Position numbers and translations under genes: made by a program | Shown here: positions 25,620-36,800 of the stretch, in pieces | Layout: every line of letters starts with the position of its first letter | Position numbering within the stretch: the first letter of the stretch is position 1 | Notes under the pieces: model-generated | Told to the model about the DNA's origin: nothing | The model's input: the letters and a program-made list of their open reading frames with translations, nothing else | The model's database searches: none | DNA from: Aquimarina sp. U1-2 | GTDB taxonomy: Bacteria; Bacteroidota; Bacteroidia; Flavobacteriales; Flavobacteriaceae | DNA length: 64,000 nt | Assembly (NCBI RefSeq): GCF_017897595.1 | Contig: NZ_JAGKIK010000008.1 | Coordinates: 1 to 64,000, forward strand | Reading direction: 5' to 3'

Positions 25620-26544
25620 ATCGATTATTGATTTTTTGTGCAAACTTGCTGGTTGTATATTTTAGATGCTTTGCTTTGATAATTTCATTGGCTGTATGAT
25701 ATGAGCCAAAGCTAACACCACCAAAACCAGTAATTGCCAGAATTGCACCGTCTTCTGCATTAACGACCACCCACATGTACAATTTATGCTGGTGGGACCA
25801 TATAATTTTAACGTATGCTTTCTCTACCTCTCTATTTAAAATTGTTTGTTCATACACTTCAATATCAACTAATTCATACGAATGATCGTAGTATTTAGAT
25901 ATTTTACCGTAATCCTTTTCTTTAAAAAAGTGTTTAGGCAAGACCAGGGTTTTTGATGGTAGCGTTTCTATATTTCTATTAACGTTGAAATATTCTTTAG
26001 TTGGTTTTTCTTGGGCGGCAGCATCTAATAACCTTGAGAGTTGTTGATATAGAAAGAGGTAGTCTGTTTTACGTAAATTATCATTTGCAAAACCAATACT
26101 AGTTATAAATTCATAATCTCCGTCGATACGAGCATTGAGGTAGCAGCTATAATACCCAAAAGTAAATGCATTATATGATAATCTCCCTCCCATACCATCA
26201 CCAAAAGGATGAATAGAACCATCGCTATTGATATGTCTATTTCGCGTTTCGTTGTACTCAAAATCATCCTGAAAAACATACGAATATCCATTTTTATGTT
26301 TTTCTGCAAGACTATCAATTTGTGATTGTGTAAGAAAAAGTAGATCGGTATGCTTCCAATGATCTCTAAATACAGCAATAATATCATCGTTTCTTCTAGA
26401 CACGACCTCATTATCACCATCTAGCAATTGTACGACCAAGGTAGAGGCTAGCACATTTTTAGCTAAACTTGTTTTTGGATATGTATATTGTGCAAACGAA
26501 TTTGCACATATCATTACTAATACAAGTAGGAATTTACACTTCAT
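25609..26544 (-). CDS. Secreted hypothetical protein, first gene of T2SS-like operon
   Basis: About 311 aa from ATG 26544, which opens the signal peptide MKCKFLLVLVMICANSFAQ. A longer in-frame ATG at 26622 adds 26 residues that would mask it. The mature part is mixed alpha/beta with many aromatic residues (SYNAFTFGYYSCYLNARID; VKIIWSHQHKLYMWVVVNA). I see no catalytic motif or membrane helix after the signal. The family is not recognised. It lies at the promoter-proximal end of the machine operon and overlaps the lipoprotein gene by 11 bp, so it probably belongs to the secretion function. Confidence 0.65.
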   Translation of the reverse strand: MKCKFLLVLVMICANSFAQYTYPKTSLAKNVLASTLVVQLLDGDNEVVSRRNDDIIAVFRDHWKHTDLLFLTQSQIDSLAEKHKNGYSYVFQDDFEYNETRNRHINSDGSIHPFGDGMGGRLSYNAFTFGYYSCYLNARIDGDYEFITSIGFANDNLRKTDYLFLYQQLSRLLDAAAQEKPTKEYFNVNRNIETLPSKTLVLPKHFFKEKDYGKISKYYDHSYELVDIEVYEQTILNREVEKAYVKIIWSHQHKLYMWVVVNAEDGAILAITGFGGVSFGSYHTANEIIKAKHLKYTTSKFAQKINNRYGG

Positions 26545-27436
26545 TAAGATATAGAGTTTATGTATTTGTATACTTACCTTCATACTATTCTTTCTAACAT
26601 CCTTAACATAACTTTTAAACATTATCTTTTCGTATTCTTAAAGCGATGTTTTTATTAAAATTTGTTACTATTCACAGCATTGGTTTATACCTATTACTTT
26701 TTAGCGATTACGCTTTGACTGCGCTTAGCATGGGAATAGAATCACATCATCTTATTAGTGATTAACAAACTAATGGTTAAGGTTTATTTCACAAAAACTC
26801 ATAGAATTTTCTAAAATTCTGAAGGCAAATATATTCTTTTTTATGTTGTTAAACTGTTAAGATTTAACTTTTTATTAAGAACACATTTGCTCGCAAACCA
26901 TCGTTTTATACGATTTATAGTGCAAGAATACAAAACCCCAGTTTCAAAAAATGAAACTGGGGGTTTTCTTTTTATCTTATTCCTAATTTTTAACGTTTTT
27001 CGTATTGAAAGAATTAGTTAAAAGCTACTATAATTGTATTATCCTACTTAAAAATTCTTAATCATATAGCATATACATCTATATAATTAATAACTTCCTA
27101 TTCTAAGGCAACCTAGAGAATTTAGGTGCCAGTATGAGAAGTCTTATGTTGTAAACTTATTTATCCAATCAACAGTAGCAAAACTTATAAAATGTAGAAC
27201 TGATATATTATGGAATTTATACGTTCTATGTTTCTCAAAGAAATTACTTCTGGTCGTTTTTTCTTAATTATCCCAATAATAGGACTAAAAATAAGTTGTA
27301 AATCTATTTTATATTTAATGTAAAATATGTAAACTTTTTTTAGGACAAGACATAGTTTATTAGTAATGCTTTTAAGTTTAGAAAATCATATAATTATTTG
27401 AATTGTAAGCTACAAAAATTTGAGTTCTCTGATTTT
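26545..27436. other. Intergenic region between giant-protein operon and T2SS-like operon
   Basis: An AT-rich ~890-bp gap without a convincing gene. It contains a strong hairpin terminator (26932-26967) and a degenerate 'gactgcgcttagca' element (26711-26733), the reverse-orientation relative of the repeat at 866-890. The promoter of the machine operon must lie between the terminator and 26544. A CAAATATA (reverse TAnnTTTG-like) at 26826-26833 is a candidate -7 box, but I found no matching -33 box. Confidence 0.5.
26932..26967. terminator. Strong intrinsic terminator separating the two operons
   Basis: Arms aaaaccccagtttc (26932-26945) and gaaactgggggtttt (26953-26967) pair with one bulge around a 7-nt A-rich loop. 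The stem ends in a T-run on either strand. It lies downstream of the immunity-like gene and upstream of the machine operon, so the two minus-strand blocks are probably transcribed separately. Confidence 0.85.
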
Positions 27437-27874
27437 TTAATCATCCCCGATTTTAAATAAGTTTTGGAAGTCCTTTTTTAAAAACTCAATTTTTGTATCT
27501 AACTTCTTCTTTGCAATTGTTTCAGCGAGTAAATCTAACTTTTGAAGAATAGAAAAAATTATGTAGTTATAACGATCAGACTCTGATTTACTAAAAAAAT
27601 TTTCATTATTAATAATTATTGGTATCCCAATTGATTTCTCTCTTTTTCTATAGTTTTCAATATCATTTAAATTGTTTAATTCATAGGGTATAGGATTAAC
27701 ATAAAACTGAAACAAAATTCGTTTTATATCTTTTCCATAATCTTCATAATTCAATCTTTTCAAATTTTGGTCTAAACCTTCGTCTCCCCACAGATACTTC
27801 CGAAACGAATCCCCTTGTTCATCTTCCATGTTTAAAGAAACAAAACACCCTATTATATTACTTTCATCACTCAT
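27437..27874 (-). CDS. Candidate immunity protein for the adjacent RHS toxin
   Basis: A 145-aa cytoplasmic-looking protein (no signal peptide) with acidic and aromatic character: SFRKYLWGDEGLDQNLKRLN, then ILFQFYVNPIPYELNNL and SIGIPIIINNENFF. It starts 3 bp after the stop of the RHS gene and is the last gene before the terminator, which is the usual place of an immunity gene in RHS/polymorphic toxin loci. I cannot name its Pfam family. The role is inferred from position, size and cytoplasmic location. The gene is noticeably AT-rich, as polymorphic toxin/immunity tails often are. Confidence 0.6.
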   Translation of the reverse strand: MSDESNIIGCFVSLNMEDEQGDSFRKYLWGDEGLDQNLKRLNYEDYGKDIKRILFQFYVNPIPYELNNLNDIENYRKREKSIGIPIIINNENFFSKSESDRYNYIIFSILQKLDLLAETIAKKKLDTKIEFLKKDFQNLFKIGDD

Positions 27875-27877
27875 ATC

Positions 27878-30800
27878 TTAATGCATATTTTTATTCCACG
27901 GACCTCTATCTATTGTATTTTGAAGAAATTCCCAATCATAGGCCTTTTTTCTATTAGGAAACAAAACCTTCTTCATGTATTTATCAGACATGAATGATTT
28001 TGTATATCTTGCTTCAGCTTTTGCTGCTGACGTAATTCCATTTTTTAAGAATGTACCATCATTCAAATATAATTTATATCCCCAAGTCGGCCTTTTACTT
28101 GCTAAAGAATTACCATGAACAACTTCTGTGCCCCTTAATAATCTTAATGCAGCCAACTCCGTAAATGCTGTTGTATACACACCAATATTTAAAGTATGTG
28201 ATGACCATTGACGATCAACACTCGTTATTTCATAATCAAATACTGCGGTAGGTGAACCATTATCTGACCAACCTGTAATAAGATATGTATCAAAAGATAC
28301 TTGATAACTTATTTGACCTTCATTTTTTATTAATCCCCATAAAGCGTCTGTAGCAACAGTAGTATCATAATAACCAGACATAACATGTCTTCTAAAATCG
28401 GTATTCCAATCTATCATGAAACCATAGTATCCGCCTGATGTAGAAGAAATATCAAATCCATTTCCAGTCATCTCATCCGCTCCTATTAAATAATGAGAAG
28501 ATCCAGGATAATTATCACCGAATAAAAGAGCTACATAATTTCCTGCATTTGCTCCACTTGTCAATTTCCATGCTGATACGCTTGATCCATCGATATGACC
28601 TTTATATTCATTCGAAAAATCTACATGTTCTTTACCGAGGTCTGTAGCTGTTGCCTCATCGTTAGTCATATTCCACGTTTCATTAACGGGAGCTTTCTCA
28701 AGACCTTCCAGTTCAACATGATCTATAACATTATTTTCACTGAAAGCGTATGTAGAATTCCATGGATAATCGGCTGCCAACGGATCCACAGCAAAAAACC
28801 TCCCCAATCTAGGATCGTGCATTCTGTATTTATAGTTTACAGAATTCCCCTCGCCTTTCAATTCATCATCGCTTTCTTGTCCCTGGAAACCATACCTATA
28901 CGACTTACTATCCTTATGCCTTCCGGGCTGCAACATTCCAAAAGCGTAATAATTATTATAGCTTTCAACTTTAGCTGTAAGATCACCTGTTGCAGGATCC
29001 AAATTTTTACGATCATTTACAACTACTCTTACATTGCCCAAGTGATCTTTAATCTCGTAGTATTTATTACCCAAATCGCGATAGACTAAACCATCAGTGG
29101 CATCACCTTGATCAGTCAAAATAGTATATGCCTGATAAGGCTGATATCCTGTAGCACCATTACTTGTGACTGGTAGATTGTTTAGTGCTGTACTGGTTTG
29201 CGTATCCAAATTCCATTCTTGACCACTGTCGGTTCCAGTAGCAAACTGATACAGCTTATCGTCTTTATTGATACGTAAATCTCCTAACGTATTTGCAACC
29301 ACCTGATTGTCTGAGGCTCGTTTTACTACCTGTGTATCAGAATTAGTAGTTACATCCTGAGTATACTGGGTATAATAGATATCATCTCCCGTGTTTATCA
29401 AAGAACCTTTACCAATGTTACCGTTGGTTACTACAATAGTTGCTACACTTTCTGCAATGGGCAGTTTGGTTTCTGTATCCAGTTGCCAGGTACGTATTTC
29501 AGCATCGGTAGCAGCCGTCCATTGTGATGGTAGCGACGTATTGTGATACAAACTAATCGCACTACCATCGGTAGCAATTTGGATTTCACCATTACCTTCG
29601 GTATCAAAACTGTCAAAGTATTCTGGTAATAACGTACCGTCGAATGTTGTTTGACCAAATCGATTAATGGTAAATCGAACTAAATTGGTACCCGGGGGCG
29701 ATGTTATAGTACCATTTTCATCAACCGTACCTTCGGTATGCATGGTCGTATAAAGATACGAAGTTTTATTTTGCCTATCTTGAATTACAGCCATGTGACG
29801 CCCATAATTACTATACGCAAACTCCTGATGATTATAGTTGTCTATATAGGCGTACCCTCGTTCTGCATAAATGGTGGTGCAGTGCATGCCAGAATCTATA
29901 TCTCTGTAGAACAATAAATATTGTCCTGCATACGAAGGATGCTTTAGTACGATTGCCTTCGCTTTTGGATCAAGAGGAGCTCTAGAATCGTCATTCAAAC
30001 TTTCTAGTCCCTCTATAAGGTTACCTTCTTTGTTGTAGATTAACACTACAGGTCTATTAGGACTTTCACTAAAATACGTATTTGCTACTACTCCGTACAA
30101 TAACATTTCACCTTGATCATCCTCTATCGTGAAAATATTATTATCGGTTTCTACCGGTAATAAAGCCTCATTATCTGGTTGTAACGCTTCGTATTGTAAT
30201 GCATTAAAAGCTCTATCTGCCTTCGCATTAGCCATTTTTGTTCCAGTAATCTGTAGTATATCGCCATTGGCATCTGTAAGCTCTTGAGTATCATTTTGCA
30301 CCAAGAATATAGTATTTGATGCATTGGTGATGTTGCTCATAAAACGTACAGCGATTTCCTGATAATCTGCTGGTGTATTGAAACCATAAATACGTGTGTA
30401 TATCAATTCTTCAAATACATCTTGACCTACGCGATCACTACCGTATATAGGACGCTCAGAGATGCTAAAGTTTGCTGTATATGAATTATCATCGGGATCA
30501 TCAGGATTTACTTTTACATCTTCCCGCTTGTAAATCCCCATCACGTTACCCGATGCATCACAAGTGTAGTACGTAGTTTCTACAGCAGCCGGATTATGAA
30601 TGTATGGCCCTTCTCCTGCTTCATTATATGGCAAACGATTTACTTGCTTCATAGCACGCATACCCATACCATCGTAGGTAAAAGACATGTGTACTTTTTG
30701 GGTATCCGGATTTCCTGTATGATCAGGAATAATCTCTGATACTTTACCAGCGGTCGTCCAGACATAAGTTAATCCCTCACTATTGTCACGAATGAGTTGT

Positions 30801-33800
30801 CCGGTTTCATCATATTCGTAGTTTCCTAAATTTTGGTCAGGCAAATCATTAATTTCTGCACTAATTTGTCCGACAGCATCATCAACATGTGTCAAACGAT
30901 TCGATAAATTAGGATTTTCCAAATCGTAATGATAGGTAAGGTCATCCATCAACTGACCATCATCTTTATGGCGTTGTAATCTTTGTAAGTTACCGTTTCT
31001 ATCGTATAGATAAGATGTTTTGAACGCATTTGAAGCTCCGCCAATAGCACCATATGTTTGATTGGTATCGCTATACAACTGAGACGTTGCTTCTTTGATT
31101 CGATTCAACTGATCATAGCGATATGCATTACCTACGAGATAACTAGCTCTGTTTTTTTCTTTAGCTTCTTCAGCTATCTGAGAAGTCCAGGTGCTAATAT
31201 TACCATTATATAAATTCTGTTGCACTCCATTTACGGCATGTTCTAAATTAAATGGGTTTGCTGCGGTTAACCCCGAATTTAACACTCCATCTCGAGTAAA
31301 ATCTCCCTGATAATATCCTAATGCCATACCAAATTCATCTTTGGCGTGTTTAGAAGCATCATCACCACGTGTATTATTCCCGTCTGGATTATATGCATTT
31401 TGAGCTAGATCGGGGGTATTGATTCCCTTTAACCATCCATGAATGGTATACGTAAAATCTAATCCTTGCACTTTATCTTCCCCAAGCTCTGTTCTGGCTA
31501 ATGGGCCATGCAAGTAGTAATCGTAACGAGCATCTTCATCCCAAATGTACCCGTCTTTTGATGTTTTTACGGAAACAATCCTATTGTCTTCGTCATAGGT
31601 GTATTTATGTCGATATTCGTCTACTCTTCCTTTGTTGAAGTGTACCTCGTTTACATTACCCGAAACAAGATCATACGTGTACGCCACTGTGGTTCTTCCA
31701 ATACCTGGAAGCTCTTGTACGCACCATTCTACATTACCATGTGGATCATAACTATAATACGTCTTGGTAACTTTTTCGTTTTTATCTTTATTATTGATAA
31801 AACTTACATTATTTCTTAAGAATCTTTGCGGTTGATCTTGATAGGTAATGTCTTCAATTCGATCATTATAGGTCGTTTGTATATACTCTATTTTATCATC
31901 TACCGGAAGCGCTATCGCAATTTGTGGATCTGCCTGATTATTAACCAAGAAGTCATCTGGAAATACTTTTCCGCTTAGTAAAGCCTCTCCTCCTTCACGT
32001 ACTCGACCAAGTTCATCATAAACTACGTAGGAAAATACGCCTTCTCGCGCCTGACGCTCGTTTTGCGAGTACCATAATTGTCCTATATCATTATATACAA
32101 ACTGAGAAGTCCCTCCGTCTGGTGTATTTTGACTTGATAATTGAGCAATACTGTTATAGTCGTAACCCGTAACATAAGTGTGCGCCGTAGAAACACGCTC
32201 GTCTACAGTACGAACTCCTTCTGGTGGTACGGTTCTAACCAGGTTTCCGGCTCTATCGTAATAGTATAATGTAAAATGGTATACATCGCTAGTTCCCTGC
32301 TCATAATCTAATACCACTTCATCATCTAATCCTTCGACATCATTTAGAGCTGTCTCTGCATTTGCCGCCAATTGATCCTTGGCATCGTTTACACATCTTT
32401 CTACTTCTTCAGAAATAGCCTCTCGAATATTTGATCCATTGATATTATTATCTCTTCTAGGTGGAGTTGGAGATTTACGTTCAGTCTCTTCTTTAGATTT
32501 CCAACGTAAACAAATATTATAATTTCGTGCAACGGGAGGCTGTGTTATTGCAGTGACTTCGGTGGCTACAGAACAACCATTGGCATCGGTTAATACTACT
32601 TTATAATTTCCCGGTGTTATACCAGGATACGTAGAAGTTCCTGGAGAGGATATGGTTTCTTCATAGACTAATTCTTCAACTTGCTCGATCACTGTATTAC
32701 CATCCTCGATAGTGATTTCTCTTTCAGTTACTTCATACCAGGAGAACGTCAATGGAAATACTCCAGAATTGTATGGATCTGCGGTACCCTCTGAAGTTTC
32801 AGATCCTGCTACTGCATCACAACTGGTTTGAATATCCTCTAGAGTTAACGGTTGTAATTGTTCTGGATCTTCTAAGGTTACGATAATAGGATCAACAGGT
32901 CCGCAACCTGTTTCATCGATAACAACAAGCCTGTAAACCCCCGCAGGCAGTCCTTCTGCTTTATATCCTCGAGAGACGATTTGATTGGTTGCTACATCTG
33001 TCCATTCATAGGATATTTCTCCGTAATTACCGTAAACTACAGCCTCTGCCTCGCCAGTAGCTTCGCCATAACATTTGGGATCAACACTTATAGCATCTAC
33101 AGAAAATGGAGATTGTGTTTTTATATTGAAAAAAGTTTCATTCTCACATACTTCTAATGGTTGTGCATATCCGGTTATCGTATTTGGTTGTAGAACAATT
33201 TTAAATTCACCTGGACCAACATCTTGTAATGTAAAGGGACCATCAACAACATTATCGAATATTTGTGGCTCTGCAATAAAATCTCCAGACCCTGAAACTT
33301 CTCCAAATAAAATGGTATAATTGGGGATTAGATAATCGGTACAATCGTTTATATTATTTCCTATACGGAAATCTACATCTGTTTTCTGGTTTTCAAAACA
33401 TATGGTTAGGTTAGGATTACCATCTGGTAAAATAAATGCATTTACACTTAGTGGTTGTGGTTGAAATCCGCTTGAAAAAACACATCCATTTACTGCTGTA
33501 AGTTCAATTAGATAGTTGTTGTAAGCTAAAACATCGTTAAGTATAAATGTTTGTGTATCTCCAAATACTCCGTTAAACGTTATGATATCTCCGTTAGTTC
33601 CAGATGAAGCATTGTAAACTCTTCCTGTATAATTAGTCCCGGTGATATTTGAATGAAAATCTAATGTGTTAAATGACAGCTCTACATCGCCTCCCTCTAC
33701 CCCACAGTTTAATCGCGAAACGCATACACCATAAATTCTATTACCACTTACGATAGGTACATTGATATTCTGTTCGAATTCACATCCATACTGATCTTTT

Positions 33801-36800
33801 AACGTAATACCAAAATTACCTTCTGGCAGATTGTTAATGGTTAATTGTTCTCCACTAGCTAATTGTTGACCAATAGTAACAACTGCAGGATTTGTTGAGC
33901 CTACAATTTCAAAAGGTGCCTGCTCGAGATATCCTGTACCCGATTCGCCGGTTATGGTTATCGTTGCAGTTCCGTCAGCTTGATCAGCACAACTCACTCC
34001 TTCTACCAATTGTAAATTGAGATTTGCGCCCGGGTATATTTCTACATTATAACTTGCTGAAGCACTACAACTTGGATCCGGATTAACTGTAGATTGCAAT
34101 GTAACTTGTAAATTAGTAGAATTGAGAGGTCTAAATGTAAATTGATTACCATTAGATGCTATGGGTTGTACATTCCAGCTATAGGTATATGCCCCCCCTA
34201 TAGTACCATCATTAAAGACAACTTCGACAACTACATTTTCACCTTCGCACGCAGGTAGACTGCTCAAAGGATTTATGGATATCCCCGGAAATGGTGTGCT
34301 CAATACCTCAATAGTATCACTCCCAGTAGTTACCTCAAGATCACAAACTTGATTATCTGTAATACACGTAGCTTGACCATTTTGTATAGTCTCTGCTTCA
34401 TATATCAAATTTGTAAGAGATAAATTATTAAGTCGTGAGTTAAGTTTAAATACCTGACTTCTTGTGGTATTTAAATCCGCTAAATCCCAAATCACTTTAC
34501 CATCGACGGTACTGGTGGGTGTTGGATACCCATTAGGAACATTCGCAAACGAAACTCCTGTTGGCAATGTTATTACTAATTGTTGCTGCGCAATTGTATT
34601 CGCACTAGTATTATCAATAGTTACCGTTATTTCATTAAGATCGTTACATACTAAAAAGTTATTTGCCGTAATATCAACATCTAAACCTGGTAATGTTAAC
34701 CCATTAAGGGGGATGAGTCTATCAAATTTTAGACTAACATTCTCTGAGCAGTTTGTTGTTCCTTTAAGGAAAAATTGTATAGGCTTTCCTGGATTATAGT
34801 TGCAATCAGAGTTAAAATTAACTCTAAATGTAATTTCATTTTTACCGGGTAACCGAATTCCAGGAATTGTACTTTCATCTGCGTTAGCCAGGTCACCCGA
34901 AGCCACTAACAAAGAAGTTACTAAATCTGACGCATTAATGATTAAATCTTCTGAAGCCGTAACATTTTGTTGAATAAAAGACGAAGGAACAGTAGCAGAC
35001 GCTCCATTAAACGTATATGTAATACTATTGGTGCTTGAAGCAAAAACTCCTTCTGGAAGGTCAATAGTTACATTTGTATCATATACATTCGCAAACTTAG
35101 AGCTCACCACTTTTATATCATAAGCTATATCTTCACATAGATCAACATTATCTCCTGCTCGATCTACCTCCCAGTCTAGATCTCCTGTTTTGTATCGTAA
35201 AGTGATAACATCTTCTTCTACTCTAAATTGGCACTGTAAAATCCCTGGATCTAGTATCGAATTAACGCTTGTCAAATCGATATTTCCTTCTGAAAAAGGA
35301 TAAACATCACAAGCCCAACCAGAAAACATATTTATATCTTGTTCTACATCATTCTCGCACACTCTATATTCTGCTATTGGATAAACTGTTGTACAGACAT
35401 TTTTGTTTATTCTGCCACTTACCCTAACCATCATATTTTGAGGAAGTCCTGATCTAGGATTTACAGGACCATAAAATACAATGTTATCTCCAGTGATAGG
35501 ATTTCCGTTTTGATCATTTGCCCCAACCAAAATTGTGCTGTTGTCACCTGGTTTGAGCTCAAAAGCCATCCATGCGTTTCGAATTACATTGTTTGAACTG
35601 GAAGTAGTCGAAACGTTACAAAATTGTACTGGCCAATCAGTTACACGTTCAAAACCTTCTTGTACCTGATTTGGCACTGTATTAAAACGAGGAAGGTTAT
35701 AATTATTATAAACTCGCCTATTAGGATTTTCATTCGGTGAATCGAAAAAATTAATAACCGTCTCTGGATCTTCGATTATATCCCTATAAGACATATTACT
35801 AATTATTTCTTTACTTCCTTCCCATATATCATCTTCGCAAATAGGTTCTACTGTACTGTATATGCGAAACCATCTAGAAGACCTGTCTGCACTGGGAGCA
35901 GGCATTGAAGGTTTTAGGAGATTCACTTTATTTACCACAACTTGTTCATCCATGGAAAACCTTGAAGGAAATAATTCATAAAAACTAGAATAACTGAAAG
36001 ATGATGATGTTTCTGGTTTTAATTGATATCCTTCTGGCAATACAAATCCAATTTCTTCGAATGTTGTTATGGGTCTATACTCATTAGGAAAATCATCATT
36101 CCCAGTCGCAGAATATACTAATACATTGGCCAATTCGATTTTACCAAAGCATTCTAAGAAAACGGCACCTTTTACATCTTGAGTAAATTGTGGTATGTAT
36201 AAATCAAATCTAGTCGCCTTCGAAATTCCACAACCTGCTGATCCATCTGTTTTTTTTCCAGCAAAAAATGCTTTAAGAGATGATAATTCATGAACACCTC
36301 TAGTTAATGGAATTTCTGATTTTTTTGCAAATTGCATCTGCAAATTATTAACTTCTAATCTTATATTGGTTCCAGATACAGACCCTATAGGTACAGTATA
36401 TCTATATTTTATGATATTCGTTTCTGGATCAATACTAATTTGAGGAACAGTGAGAGGGTAGCTATTCTCTCCTACTGTCAAAATCCCATTATCACTATGT
36501 ATCAATAAGCTTTCATTAGTACCCGTAGGAAGTTCAAAAGAAAATTCAAAAGAAATCTCATTATATATTTCGTCTGTATCTGTGTTAAGCTCTCCTAATG
36601 ATTTTACCAAAACTTTATCTATTGGATATGCAGCATCTAACTCTATATCAGGAGTATTTGCTGTAACCACAGGTTGAGTTAACAACTCACCTTCTGAAAA
36701 AATAACAGAACTTCTTGAATGCGAATAACCAAAAGTATTTCTTGTTAAGTCAAACTCAGTTGTTGTAAAATCACAGCCCCCACCTGGTCCAGAGTCACAA

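Noticed and set aside
14227..26544. Machine operon considered as a type IV pilus rather than T2SS
   Set aside because: There is no pilT, no PilC/PilY adhesin and no major pilin set. The I/J/K-like pseudopilins, a Ca-loop GspG-like protein and a GspL-type fusion fit a T2SS better. A pilus-like variant is not fully excluded.
28595..29089. 164-codon plus-strand frame antisense to the giant RHS gene
   Set aside because: It lies wholly inside the RHS frame, has no domain or signal, and its composition mirrors the gene below it.
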